From DATAGF01 sp963819845 (GTDB lineage Bacteria > Actinomycetota > Thermoleophilia > Miltoncostaeales > Miltoncostaeaceae), in contig CAWFXQ010000009.1 of NCBI GenBank assembly GCA_963819845.1, positions 49,659 through 113,658 of the forward strand: a stretch of DNA of 64,000 nt, read 5' to 3'. Shown piece by piece: positions 39,459-48,606 of the stretch (positions are counted from its first letter, which is position 1; each line of letters begins with the position of its first letter). The notes beneath the pieces are model-generated. The model made no database searches and was not told where the DNA came from. It saw only the letters and a list, made by a program, of their open reading frames with translations. Made by a program: the position numbers and the translations under genes.

Positions 39459-40084
39459 GGGGCCCCCGGCGCCAGGCGGTCGGACAGGCGGTCGATGGCC
39501 TCGGCCTGCATGCTCTGGCTGACGCGGTTGGCGATCAGGCGCGCCGACGAGGCGAAGATCTCCTCGCGCTCGACCAGCCCGTTGTCGCGCAGGGTGCGGC
39601 CGGTGGCCACCAGGTCAACGATCCCGTGGGCGAGGCCCACCAGCGGCGCCAGCTCGACCGAGCCGTTGACCTTGACCACCTCGGCCTGGCGCCCGGTGGC
39701 GGTGAAGTGGGCCGCCGCCGTGACCGGGTACTTGGTGGCGACGCGCACCGCGCCGAGGTGCTCGAGCGCGGCGGCGGTCGGGTCCTCGCCGGCCGACGTG
39801 GCGTAGACCATGCGGCATCGGCCGAAGCCGAGGTCGAGCAGCTCGTAGACGTCGGGCGAGCGCTCCAGCAGCACGTCCTTGCCCACGATCCCGAGGTCTG
39901 CCGCACCGCTCTCCACGTAGGTGGGGACGTCCGACGGGCGGGTCGTGATGTAGGTCGTGCCGTTGCCCGACTCGACCACGAGGCGGCGGCCGGCGTCGCG
40001 CAGGGGCGCGACGTCGAGGCCCGCCCCCTCGAGGGCGGCGACGGTCTCGTCGAAGAGCGCGCCGAGCGGCACGCAGATCCTCAG
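39455..40084 (-). CDS. hisG: ATP phosphoribosyltransferase, short form, probably CTG start
   Basis: The 209-residue first enzyme of histidine synthesis lacks the C-terminal regulatory domain and needs HisZ. Motifs: VVESGNGTTYITTRPSDVPTYV (shown in part), GAADLGIVGKDVLLE, VATKYPVTAAAHF and the PRPP-binding LVATGRTLRDNGL. No ATG/GTG/TTG fits. CTG at 40084 overlaps the hisZ TGA (CTGA) and gives LRICVPLGALFDETV, aligning exactly with the usual MLRIAVPKGSL start. Confidence 0.94.
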   Translation of the reverse strand: MRICVPLGALFDETVAALEGAGLDVAPLRDAGRRLVVESGNGTTYITTRPSDVPTYVESGAADLGIVGKDVLLERSPDVYELLDLGFGRCRMVYATSAGEDPTAAALEHLGAVRVATKYPVTAAAHFTATGRQAEVVKVNGSVELAPLVGLAHGIVDLVATGRTLRDNGLVEREEIFASSARLIANRVSQSMQAEAIDRLSDRLAPGAP

Positions 40085-41349
40085 CGGGGCGACGGCACGG
40101 CCTCCTCCAGACGGGCGACGCCGGCGCGCCGCTCCCCGGTCGCGCGGTCCAGCACCGTGTAGCCGCCCTCGCCGCGGCGGGCCACGAAGCGCCAGCCGTC
40201 GGCCTCGGCGAGCGCCTCCGCGGCGGCCTCGTCGGACCCCGCCAGCGCCACCACCGCGACCCCCGCGCGCCGGGCCGCGGCGGCCCCGGCCGGGTCCTCG
40301 TCGAGCCCGCCCACCAGCACGACGCCGTCGCGGGACGCCTCCGCCACCGCGCCGCCGGCCATCACGGCGCGGTGCAGCGCGTCGAGGGCGATCGCGAACC
40401 CCACCGCGGGCCGGGGGCGGCCGAACCGCCCGGCCAGGCCGTCGTAGCGCCCGCCCATGGCGACCGGCTCGCCGACGCCGGGCGCGTAGGCCTCGAAGAC
40501 GATCCCCGAGTAGTAGGGCCAGTCCCGCATGACCCCGAGGTCGATGACCACCGCGTCCGCGGCCCCGTACTCCTCGACCAGCGCGAGCATCCGTCCCAGC
40601 CGCTCGCACGACGCCGCCGCCGCCGGCACCCGACCGCCGATCTCGTCGAGCACCCCGGCCCCGCCCCGCAGGCTGGGCAGGCGCTCGAGCAGGCCGGCCG
40701 CATCGCCGGCCCCGGCGGCGCGGGCGATGCGGCGCCAGCCGGCGAGGTCGCGCGCGGCCAGGGCCGCGCGCAGGGCGTCGCGGGCCTCCTCTCCGGGGAC
40801 CAGGCCCTCCAGCACGGCGTCGGTCAGCGAGACGTCGGCCACCCCGATCCGCAGCCCCCGGAGCCCGGTCGCGGCCAGGCCGTCGGCCAGCAGGGCGACC
40901 GCCTCGGCGTCGGCGCCGGGGCCGTCGGCGCCGACCAGCTCGACCCCGGCCTGGCGCTGCTCCGACGCCCGCGGGCGCCCGGGCGGCACGGGCCGGAAGG
41001 CGCGCGCGAGGTAGAAGGCGCGCACCGGGCCGGGGTGGTCCGCCATGCGCGTCGCCACCAGGCGGGCGACGGGGATCGTGAGGTCGGGGCGCAGCACCAG
41101 CACCCGGCCGTGGTCGTCGAAGAGGCGGAAGGCCTCGCGCAGGCCGCCCTCCTGGGCGCGGTCGATCACGTCGGCGAACTCGAGCACCGGAGTCATGACC
41201 TCGCGGTAGCCGTAGCGCGTGAAGCGGTCGCGCAGGGCCGCCTCGACCGCGCGCAGCTCCTGCGCCTCGACCGCCAGGACGTCCTTGCCGCCCGTGGGCA
41301 GGGCGGCGGGAGGGGTCTCAGAACCCCCTCCGAGCCGGGCCTCACTCAC
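40081..41349 (-). CDS. hisZ: ATP phosphoribosyltransferase regulatory subunit
   Basis: The 422-residue paralog of histidyl-tRNA synthetase, without tRNA-charging ability, activates short HisG and mediates histidine feedback. It keeps class II synthetase folds: RFTRYGYREVMTPVLEFADV, LVLRPDLTIPVARLVATRM (motif 2 region) and AVAMGGRYDGLAGRF-like VAMGGRYDGLAGRFGRPRPA. Following hisG in the order HisZ-HisG supports HisZ over HisS. The GTG at 41349 overlaps the murA end by 8 nt, coupling histidine and peptidoglycan genes. Confidence 0.92.
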   Translation of the reverse strand: MSEARLGGGSETPPAALPTGGKDVLAVEAQELRAVEAALRDRFTRYGYREVMTPVLEFADVIDRAQEGGLREAFRLFDDHGRVLVLRPDLTIPVARLVATRMADHPGPVRAFYLARAFRPVPPGRPRASEQRQAGVELVGADGPGADAEAVALLADGLAATGLRGLRIGVADVSLTDAVLEGLVPGEEARDALRAALAARDLAGWRRIARAAGAGDAAGLLERLPSLRGGAGVLDEIGGRVPAAAASCERLGRMLALVEEYGAADAVVIDLGVMRDWPYYSGIVFEAYAPGVGEPVAMGGRYDGLAGRFGRPRPAVGFAIALDALHRAVMAGGAVAEASRDGVVLVGGLDEDPAGAAAARRAGVAVVALAGSDEAAAEALAEADGWRFVARRGEGGYTVLDRATGERRAGVARLEEAVPSPR

Positions 41350-42628
41350 GGATGCGCTCGATGTCGGCACCGACCGCCTGCAGGCGCTCGTCGATGCGCT
41401 CGTAGCCCCGGTCGATCTGGCCGACGTTGCCGATGGTGCTGGTGCCGGCGGCCGCCAGGCTCGCGATCAGCATCGCCATGCCGGCGCGGATGTCGGGGCT
41501 CTCCAGCCGCTCGCCGAAGAGCTGGGCGGGCCCGCTGACCACGGCTCGGTGGGGGTCGCAGAGCACGATCCGGGCCCCCATCGACACCAGCTTGTCCACG
41601 AAGAAGAGGCGGTTCTCGAACATCTTCTCGAAGATCATCACCGTGCCGTGCGTCTGGGTGGCCACGGCGGTGGCGATGCTGGTGAGGTCGGCCGGGAACG
41701 CGGGCCAGATGCCGTCGTCGATCTTGGGGATGGCGTCGCCCTCGTCGGCCACCACGCGCAGGTCCTGCTCCGGCGGCACGCGCAGCGTGTCGCCGTCGAG
41801 CTCCACCCGGATGCCGAGGCGCTCGAATGTCAGGTTGATCATCCGGAGGTCCTCGGGCCGCACGTCCTCGATCACGAGGTCCGATCCGGTGATCGCCCCG
41901 AGGCCGATGAAGGACGCGATCTCGATGTGGTCCGGCCCGATGCGGAACCGCCCCCCCGTCAGGCGCTCGACGCCGTCCACGATCAGGCGGTTGGTGCCGA
42001 TGCCGTCGATGCGGGCGCCCAGCTCCACCAGGAAGCGGGCGAGGTCCTGCACGTGCGGCTCCCCCGCGGCGTTCATCACGACGGTGCGGCCGGAGGCCGT
42101 CACCGCCGCCATCAGGGCGTTCTCGGTGGCGGTGACCGACGCCTCGTCGAGGAAGATCTCGGCGCCGCTCAGGCCCTCGTGGCTCAGCCGGTAGGTGCGG
42201 TTGACCAGGCACTCGGCCCCCAGGCTCCGGAAGGCCAGCAGGTGGGTGTCGACGCGGCGCCGCCCGATGAAGTCGCCGCCGGCCAGCGGCAGCTCCACCC
42301 GGCCGCAGCGCGCCAGCAGGGGCCCCGCGAGCAGCAGCGAGGCGCGCAGGCGCCGGCAGAGGTCAGGGTCGAGCTGGGTCGTCCGCACGCGGTCGGCCTG
42401 GAGGGCCAGCGAGTTGGGCCCCTCGTCGCGCACGCTCACGCCCAGGTCGTCGAGCAGCGCCAGCATGACGTGCACGTCGAGGATGTCGGGCACGTTGTCG
42501 AGCACGACCTCCTCGTCGGTGAGCAGGCAGGCGGCGAGGATCGGCAGAGCGGCGTTCTTGTTGCCGCTCGGCACGATGGTGCCGGACAGCGCGCGGCCGC
42601 CCCGGATGACCAGCCTGTCCTGGCTCAC
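41342..42628 (-). CDS. murA: UDP-N-acetylglucosamine 1-carboxyvinyltransferase with Asp in place of the active-site Cys
   Basis: The 428-residue enzyme makes the first committed step of peptidoglycan synthesis by adding enolpyruvate from PEP to UDP-GlcNAc. Markers: VPSGNKNAALPILAACLL (catalytic Lys), RLRASLLLAGPLLARCG, DPHRAVVSG-type end motifs and ENRLFFVDKLVSMGA. The mobile-loop Cys115 of E. coli (GGCAIG) is Asp119 here (LAGGDFIGRRRVD). The same change in M. tuberculosis and Chlamydia keeps activity but gives fosfomycin resistance. It starts 11 nt after the aminotransferase gene and runs into hisZ. Confidence 0.95.
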   Translation of the reverse strand: MSQDRLVIRGGRALSGTIVPSGNKNAALPILAACLLTDEEVVLDNVPDILDVHVMLALLDDLGVSVRDEGPNSLALQADRVRTTQLDPDLCRRLRASLLLAGPLLARCGRVELPLAGGDFIGRRRVDTHLLAFRSLGAECLVNRTYRLSHEGLSGAEIFLDEASVTATENALMAAVTASGRTVVMNAAGEPHVQDLARFLVELGARIDGIGTNRLIVDGVERLTGGRFRIGPDHIEIASFIGLGAITGSDLVIEDVRPEDLRMINLTFERLGIRVELDGDTLRVPPEQDLRVVADEGDAIPKIDDGIWPAFPADLTSIATAVATQTHGTVMIFEKMFENRLFFVDKLVSMGARIVLCDPHRAVVSGPAQLFGERLESPDIRAGMAMLIASLAAAGTSTIGNVGQIDRGYERIDERLQAVGADIERIRE

Positions 42629-42639
42629 GTCCCCGGAAG

Positions 42640-43806
42640 CTAGCAGGAGCGCAGCCGGCCGACGCCCGCCGCCAGACGGGCCAGGTCGGCCTCGTCGGTG
42701 AAGAAGCCGACCGAGGCGCGCAGGGCCTCCGGCCGCCGCAGCGAGCGCACGACGACGCCGCCCGCGGCCAGCTCCGCCGCCGCCTCGGCGGGCGCCCGCC
42801 CGGGGGCGCGGAACGTCACCAGGCCGGCCTGGGGGCCCGGGGGCGTCAGGACCTCCACGCCCGGCACGGCGGCGAGGGCGGCGCGCGCCAGGGCCTGGGC
42901 CGCGCGCGTGCGCTCGTGGATCCACGGCCAGCCCAGCGAGTCGAGCCACCCCATGCTCGCCTCCCAGGCCGGCAGCAGCGCCGCGGGCAGCGTCGAGGCC
43001 TCGTAGCGCCGGGCCGAGGGGTGGGGCTCCATCGCGCCGTCCTCGCCGTGGGCCGCCCCGCCGGCGGCGCTCTCGAGGCCCGCGACCGTCACGTCGATGC
43101 GCTCCATCGCCTCGGGGCGCACCCACAGCGCCCCGAGGCCCTCGGGCCCGAGCAGCCACTTGTGCGCGGGGAAGGCGTAGGCGTCGGCCCCCAGGGCCGC
43201 CGCGTTGACGGGGATCGTCCCGACCGCCTGGGCGCCGTCGATGGCCAGCAGCGCCCCGGACGCCCGGGCGGCGCGGGCCGCCCCGGCCACGTCGAGGACG
43301 GCCCCGGTGGACCAGGAGACGTGCGAGAGCGCCACCAGGCGCGTCCGCGGCCCCGCGAGCCGCCCGACGGCCTCCTCGAGGTCGTCGCCCGCCCGCTCGG
43401 CGCCGATCACCCGCAGCCGAGCGCCGGAGCGCCGCGCGACCACCGCCAGCGGCACCGTGACGCCGGGGTGCTCCACGGCCGTGGTCACGATCTCGTCGCC
43501 GGGCCGCCAGTCGATCCCCCAGGCCACGAGGTTGAGGCCCTGGGTCGTGTTGGCCGTGAGGGCCACGGTGCCGGGCTCCGCCGCCACCAGCCGCGCGGCC
43601 GCCGCCCTCACGGCGGCCGCGCGGGCCGCGATCAGCCCGAAGCCCTCCAGGCTCCCGCGGGCGCGCCCCGGGGCGTCGTCGGCCCAGCGCGACAGCGCGC
43701 GCGAGGCGGACAGGCACAGGGGGCCGATCGCGCCGCTGTTGAGGTAGGCCGTCGCCGCGAGGCCCGGCAGCTCGGCCCGCACGTCGCGCAGGTCCGGCGG
43801 AGTCAC
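42640..43806 (-). CDS. Class V aminotransferase, cysteine-desulfurase/isopenicillin-N-epimerase-like
   Basis: The 388-residue PLP enzyme has its Schiff-base Lys in AYAFPAHKWLLGPEGLGALW. TANTTQGLNLVAWGIDW binds the phosphate, TTAVEHPGVTVPL and AIDGAQAVGTIPVNAAAL are family features, and RRYEASTLPAALL follows. The catalytic Cys loop of SufS/IscS desulfurases (RSGHHC region) is absent: the matching part reads RSLRRPEALRASVGFFTDE. It is therefore probably an epimerase, lyase or aminotransferase rather than a sulfur donor. First gene of the murA-his operon. Confidence 0.85.
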   Translation of the reverse strand: MTPPDLRDVRAELPGLAATAYLNSGAIGPLCLSASRALSRWADDAPGRARGSLEGFGLIAARAAAVRAAAARLVAAEPGTVALTANTTQGLNLVAWGIDWRPGDEIVTTAVEHPGVTVPLAVVARRSGARLRVIGAERAGDDLEEAVGRLAGPRTRLVALSHVSWSTGAVLDVAGAARAARASGALLAIDGAQAVGTIPVNAAALGADAYAFPAHKWLLGPEGLGALWVRPEAMERIDVTVAGLESAAGGAAHGEDGAMEPHPSARRYEASTLPAALLPAWEASMGWLDSLGWPWIHERTRAAQALARAALAAVPGVEVLTPPGPQAGLVTFRAPGRAPAEAAAELAAGGVVVRSLRRPEALRASVGFFTDEADLARLAAGVGRLRSC

Positions 43807-43836
43807 CGCGCCAGGCTAGCCGCCGGGCCGTGGCCG

Positions 43837-43866
43837 TTGCGCCGCCCCGGCCGGGGCCGATATAAC
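43837..43866 (+). promoter_or_regulatory. Promoter of the small-gene pair with palindromic spacer
   Basis: -35 TTGCGC (43837-43842), an 18-bp spacer, and -10 TATAAC (43861-43866), which ends 8 nt before the ATG at 43875. Transcription should begin at or just before the ATG. A perfect 12-bp palindrome CCCCGGCCGGGG fills the spacer (43845-43856) and could be an operator. Confidence 0.55.
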
Positions 43867-43874
43867 GCCTGCGT

Positions 43875-44135
43875 ATGAAGCTTCTCCGGATGATGCCGGG
43901 GTACGGCGAGACGCTCATCGCCGAGGGCGACCCGCTCCAGGCCGAGGAGCGCGAGCGGCTGCTGGCCGAGTTCCGGCGACAGCTCGACGAGGGCATGTGG
44001 GCCGCGGTGCCCGTGGCCGACGCCGGCACCGGCCGGCGCGAGGCGGTGCTGGTCACCGACTTCGACGAGATCCCCGACGGCGCCGAGCGGGTCCTGTTCT
44101 GGCCGCGCGCCGCCGGCGGCGCGCCCGGCGCCTAG
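43875..44135 (+). CDS. Small protein of unknown function
   Basis: The 86-residue protein begins MKLLRMMPGYGETLIAEGDP, continues with a helix LQAEERERLLAEFRRQL, then EAVLVTDFDEIPDGAERVLF. No membrane segment. The protein looks like a small alpha/beta domain similar to bacterial proteins encoded beside membrane proteins, but I do not recognise the family. The next gene starts 4 nt after its stop, so the two form an operon. Predicted leaderless start. Confidence 0.6.
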   Translation: MKLLRMMPGYGETLIAEGDPLQAEERERLLAEFRRQLDEGMWAAVPVADAGTGRREAVLVTDFDEIPDGAERVLFWPRAAGGAPGA

Positions 44136-44139
44136 GAGC

Positions 44140-44805
44140 GTGGCAGGGCTCGGCGTCGTCGTGCTGGTGGTGACCCTGGGCGCGCTGGCGGCCGTCATGG
44201 GGAGGCCGGCCCTCGGGCGGCGCCGGCGGCCGGGGCGCGGGCGGCCGGCGCTGCCCTCGTGGATCCGCGAGGCCCCGCTCCCGCCCCAGGAGGCCGAGCG
44301 GCGCTCGCTGGACCTGCTGCGCTCGGTGGTCAACGAGGACGAGTGGGAGATGTTCTCCGACCTCGGCTTCATCTGCGTCACCGGGCGGCGGGGGCCGCGT
44401 CCGGGCCGGCCCGCCGGGGGCCCGCCGCGCTACCGCTACCTGATCTACCCGCACCTGCCCGTGGTCGCCCTCCTGCCGCGCTCGATGGCCCCGGTGCGGG
44501 AGTACTGCGTCCAGTTCCCCGAGCGCGGCGAGGCCGGCACGCCGCTGCTGCCGCAGGGCGACGACGTCCTGGCCAAGTGGATGACCCTGCGCGCCGACGA
44601 GGACCGCCTGCTGTCCTACGCCAACGTGGGCAACGCCGGCTGCCAGGTGCCCCTGGGCCGCATCGAGCGCGACATCGCCCGGCTGGAGCGCTGGAGCGCC
44701 CGGCGCGCGAGCGGCGGTCAGAACGGCGGCTCGGCCTCGCCCTCGGGCGGCTCGCCGGGCGCGGCCGGCAGCGCGTCGGCGGTGAGCTCCTCGATCCGCC
44801 GCTGA
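44140..44805 (+). CDS. Single-pass membrane protein of unknown function
   Basis: The 221-residue protein starts at a GTG. One N-terminal membrane helix (VVVLVVTLGALAAVMG) precedes an Arg/Pro stretch and a soluble domain: LDLLRSVVNEDEWEMFSDLGF, RYRYLIYPHLPVVALLP, YCVQFPE, DDVLAKWMTLRADEDRLLSYAN. The last ~30 residues are Ser/Gly/Ala-rich and lie opposite the xseB C-terminus (88-nt overlap, 44718-44805), so the true end may be shorter if a base is wrong. No known family recognised. Confidence 0.65.
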   Translation: MAGLGVVVLVVTLGALAAVMGRPALGRRRRPGRGRPALPSWIREAPLPPQEAERRSLDLLRSVVNEDEWEMFSDLGFICVTGRRGPRPGRPAGGPPRYRYLIYPHLPVVALLPRSMAPVREYCVQFPERGEAGTPLLPQGDDVLAKWMTLRADEDRLLSYANVGNAGCQVPLGRIERDIARLERWSARRASGGQNGGSASPSGGSPGAAGSASAVSSSIRR

Positions 44806-44978
44806 GCGGCCGCGAGCCGCTCGCGGCACGCGGCCAGGTGGGCTTGGCCCTGCTCGAAGAGGGCGACCGCCTCCTCCAGGCCGACCTCCCCGCCCTCGAG
44901 GCGGGCGACGACCTCGTCGAGGCGGCGGAGGGCCTCCTCGAACGTGGCCGGGGCGTCGGCGGTACCCTCGCCGGTCAC
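44718..44978 (-). CDS. xseB: Exodeoxyribonuclease VII small subunit
   Basis: The 86-residue XseB pattern is FEEALRRLDEVVARLEGGEVGLEEAVALFEQGQ (shown as landmarks RLDEVVARLEGG and LEEAVALFEQGQ) and the helical tail ERLAAAQRRIEEL. The small subunit binds XseA and completes the nuclease. GTG at 44978 overlaps the xseA stop (GTGA). The C-terminal tail PGEPPEGEAEPPF overlaps the convergent plus-strand gene. Confidence 0.93.
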   Translation of the reverse strand: MTGEGTADAPATFEEALRRLDEVVARLEGGEVGLEEAVALFEQGQAHLAACRERLAAAQRRIEELTADALPAAPGEPPEGEAEPPF

Positions 44979-46175
44979 GACGCCGCGCCCGTCGCGGTCG
45001 CGCCCAGCCGCCCGTCGCGGAGCTCGATCGTGAGCCCCTGGCCCGCCGCGACGCCGGCCGCCTCGGCGACGACCCGCCCCCCCTCGGCCTCGCGCACGAT
45101 CGCGTAGCCGCGGGCCAGGGTGCGACGGGGCGACAGCAGGGCCAGGAGCGCCTCGGAGCGGTCGGCGCGGGCCGCGGCCTCCGCCGCCGCGCGCCGCAGG
45201 GCCGGCGCCAGGCGCGGGGCCACCCGCTCGACGCGGTCGCGCGACAGCTCGCCGCGGGCCCGGAGGGCCCGCCCGAGCGCGCCCGCCCGGCCCCGCAGGG
45301 TCTCCTCGGCCCCCGCCCGGGCGCGCAGCAGGCCGCGGCCGAGGGCCTGGGCCGCGTCGGCGAGGTGGGTCTCCAGCGCCTCCCGGCTGGGCACGACGGC
45401 GGCCGCGGCGGCCGTGGGCGTCGAGACCCGCAGGTCGGCCACCAGGTCGCACAGGGTGACGTCGCGCTCGTGCCCCACCGCCGAGACCACCGGCGTCGCC
45501 GACTCGGCGACGGCCCGGCAGACGGGCTCGCCGTTGAAGGCCATCAGGTCCTCGAGCGACCCGCCCCCGCGCGCGACCACGATCACGTCCACCTCGGGGA
45601 TGGCGTCGAGGTGGCGGAGGGCGCGCGCGATCAGCCGGGGCGCGGCGTCGCCCTGCACCGGGACATCGATCACGACGACGTCGGCCCGCGGCACGCGCGC
45701 CAAGAGGTTGGTGAGGACGTCCTGGCGCGCCGCCCCGCCGGCGCTGGTGACGAGCGCCGATGCGGCGCGGCAGCGGCGGCGGCCGGCGCTTGCGGGCGGG
45801 GTCGAGGAGGCCCTCGGCGGCGAGGCGCGCGCGCAGCTCCTCGACCCGGGCCCGCAGGAGGCCCTCCCCCACCAGCTCGAGCCGCTCGACGCGCATGCTC
45901 ACCTGTCCCCGGGCACGCCAGAACTCCATCCGCCCGTAGGCCTGCACCAGGGCCCCGTCGGCCGGCTTGTGGGCCAGCCGGTCGTAGACGACGCCGTTCA
46001 TCGACGCGTCGACGGCGTGGCCGCTGCGGAGGGTGAACCGCACCTGGCTGCGCGAGGGGCGCAGGTCCTGCACCTCCGCCTCGACCCAGAAGGAGCGCAG
46101 GCCCTCGAACATCGCGGCCAGGCGCGCGGTGACCTCCTCCACCGAGAACACCCGCCGGCCGCCGACGACCTTCAC
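44975..46175 (-). CDS. xseA: Exodeoxyribonuclease VII large subunit (single-base frameshift)
   Basis: XseA degrades single-stranded DNA. The N-terminal OB fold starts VFSVEEVTARLAAMFEGL and includes FWVEAEVQDLRPSRSQVRF. The catalytic part is in another frame: VVVARGGGSLEDLMAFNGEP, VVSAVGHERDVTLCDLVADL and RVSTPTAAAAAVVP. The break is near 45751-45760, where ATCGGCGCTCGTCACC has one base too many for IG-LVTSAGGAARQDV. Length is 3n+1, so one inserted base restores a ~399-residue protein of family length. Likely sequence error in a functional gene. Confidence 0.9.
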
Positions 46176-47525
46176 GGCAGCAGCGCGTCCACGATGCCGG
46201 CGGCCCGCGCATCCGCTTGCGACGGCGCCCTCGATGGACGGGATGGGTGGTGAGGTCGCCCGGCCAGGACCAGGTTCTCGATCGCCGTGCGCGGGCCCGG
46301 GCAGGTCGCGCCGCACGCCGCTGAGGGGGCGGAACTGGGCGAAGCGGTGCTCGTAGACGTCGATCAGCTCGGCCAGCCCGGCCCAGTCGTAGGCCGGGGC
46401 CCAGCGGCGCACCAGCTCGCCGGTCGCCTCGACCAGCCCGTCCGCGCCGGCGCCCTGGGTCGTCACCCGCGTCGCCAGCAGGATGTGGGGCCCCTCGGGC
46501 GCGCCCGGCCGGGTGATGTTGGTCGTCTGGCAGAGCAGGTCGACACGGGGCGCGCCCGGCGGGTCGCGGTCGGCGTTCAGCAGGATCACCCGCCCCCGGT
46601 AGAGCGGCGCGCGCAGGGCGAACGCGGCCGTCGCCGACGAGGCGGCGTCCTCGGAGGGCAGGCGGGCGGCCGACGCCGGGTCGAGCGGGCGCCAGCAGGC
46701 CGTGCGGCCGCCGGGGCGTCGGCGGCCAGGACCACCTGGCGCGCCTCGATGCGGCGGCCGTCGTCGGTGGTCACGGCGGCGACGCGCCTGCCGGCGGCGT
46801 CCGGCTCGAGGCCGCCGCGCGGGCGCCCAGCTCGACGGTGCCGCCGGCCTGGCGCACCGCCGCCGAGGTCCACTCGGCGATCATCCCGAGCCCGTCGCTC
46901 GGGATCACCGCGGGCCCCCGCGCCAGCATGCCCAGCAGGAAGCGGAAGTAGCCGGTGTCGGCGCCCAGCGAGCGGTCGAGCAGGATCACGCCGAAGAGGG
47001 GCCGGAAGACGTCCTCGATCGCGTCGTCGGAGAAGCCCCGCGCGCGCAGGAGCGCCTCGGCGGTCAGGCCCTCGTCCTCCTGCGCGAGCAGCGCCGTCCG
47101 GCGGGCCGCGCCAGCACCTCCGCGCCCCAGGGCCGCCAGGCGCGGCGCCGGTCGCCCGGCGCGAGGCCGGTGAACCGCAGCGCCGCGACCTTGGACGTGC
47201 CCGAGGCGGTCGATGCGGCCCGTCGCCGTGCAGGAACACGGCGCCGCCGCTGACGGGCCGCAGGTCGCGCCGCGGGATGCCCACCGCCCTCATCAGCTCG
47301 CGCGTGCGCGGGTAGGCCTTGAAGAGCACCTGGAAGCCGCGGTCCACCGGGCCGGCCGCGGTGCCAGACGGTCCGCGCCCGCCCGCCCGGGGCGTCCTCG
47401 GCCTCCACGACGTGCACGGTGCGCCCTGCGGTCACGAGGCCGTGCGCGCAGGCCAGGCCCGCAAGGCCACCGCCCACGATCACGCAGTCGAGCCCCTCGG
47501 CGCCGCCGGTCGCTCGGGTCGTCAT
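46172..47525 (-). pseudogene. FAD-dependent oxidoreductase (amine oxidase/phytoene-desaturase-like), multiply frameshifted
   Basis: The coding signal shifts frame at least six times. It starts DCVIVGGGLAGLACAHGL with the FAD Rossmann motif, then VVEAEDAPGGRART, GFQVLFKAYPRTRELM, KVAALRFTGLAPGD, GVILLDRSLGADTGYFRF, VIPSDGLGMIAEW and, at the end, LVRRWAPAYDWAGLAEL and a HPSIEGAVASG FAD-contact motif. Together these cover a complete ~450-residue protein related to protoporphyrinogen oxidase and carotenoid desaturases. The end overlaps xseA (GTGA) and the start overlaps the LysR end. I think the breaks are assembly indels, but true decay cannot be excluded. Confidence 0.7.
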
Positions 47526-48515
47526 CGGGGCGCGATGGTACCAACGCCCTCCGGCGATCCGGCGCCGCGACGTCGAGCGCCGGCGCAGAGCTCGATCGCG
47601 CAGTCGATGAACGTGCGCGCGGCCGGCGAGAGCGCCCGGTGGCGGTGCCAGGCGAGGGCGATCCGCCGCGGCGGCAGCTCCTCGGCGGCCGCCAGCGCGA
47701 CGATCTGGTCGTCGTTGGGCTCCACGGCCAGGGCCGGCATGAGCGCGGCCGCCATCCCGGCGCCCACGAGGCCCTGGACCGTGCCGTTGTCGTCCGACCG
47801 GAAGACGACGTTCAGCTCGACCCCGCGGCTCTCGAGGAAGCGCTCGGCCTGCTCGCCCGCGAAGCAGTGGCGGCGTCCCGATGATCGACAGGCTCGCCCA
47901 GCTCCGCGAGGGTCGGCGGGCCGCCCGGCCAGGGCCAGCGGCGAGCCGGCCGGCGACGACCAGCAGGTAGGGGTCGCGCATCAGCTCGACGGTCTCGAAG
48001 GGGCCGCCGGGGAGCGGCAGCACCGTGAAGCGTCAGGTCGGTCTCGCCCCGCTCGACCTGGTCGAGCAGCTCCTGGTCGGAGGTCGACTCGGTCAGGTGC
48101 ACCTCCACCCCGGGCGCTCGGCCACGAAGCGGCGCATGAGGTCGGGCAGGATGCGCGCGCCGACGCTCTGGTAGGTCCCCACGCGCAGGGTGCCCGGCCT
48201 CCCCCGCGGAGAGCGCCTGCAGGTCCGCCCAGGCGGCCTCCATCCCGGCGACGACCCGCTCGGCGTGGCGCAGCAGCGACCTCGCCGGCCTCGGTCAGCG
48301 AGACCCGGCGCGGCCCGCCGGGTCGCTCGACCAGGCGCTCGCCGACCGCGCGCTCGAGCGTCTGCGATCTGCTGCGAGACCGCCGACTGCGTGTAGCCGA
48401 GGCTGGCGGCGGCCGCCCCGAAGGAGCCCTCCCGCGCCACCGCGCGCAGCGCCGCCAGGTGGCGGACCTCGATCCGGAGCCATCCATCTCGAGGGACATG
48501 TCCATCACGTTCCAT
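47522..48515 (-). pseudogene. LysR-family transcriptional regulator, multiply frameshifted
   Basis: The pieces in successive frames make a full LysR protein. The winged helix is HLAALRAVAREGSFGAAAASL, YTQSAVSQQIA, then TLERAVGERLVERPGG and RRVSLTEAGEV. The ligand domain includes GTLRVGTYQSVGARILPDLM, VEVHLTESTSDQELLDQVE, and at the end GMAAALMPALAVEPNDDQIV and RALSPAARTFIDCAIEL. At least four frame changes occur in 1 kb. Its stop overlaps the oxidoreductase ATG, so it is upstream in the same operon. A small gene and an SDR gene lie divergently and beyond. Confidence 0.7.
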
Positions 48516-48606
48516 GATCGACCCGAACGATAACCGGATTTGCCCTAATGGCCAAGAGGCGCGAACCTCTCGTAGCAGCAACTCGCGATCACGGAGGAGG
48601 AGCGCC

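Noticed and set aside
42640..43806. Cysteine desulfurase (SufS/IscS) call
   Set aside because: The catalytic Cys loop is missing, so only the broader class V aminotransferase family is supported.
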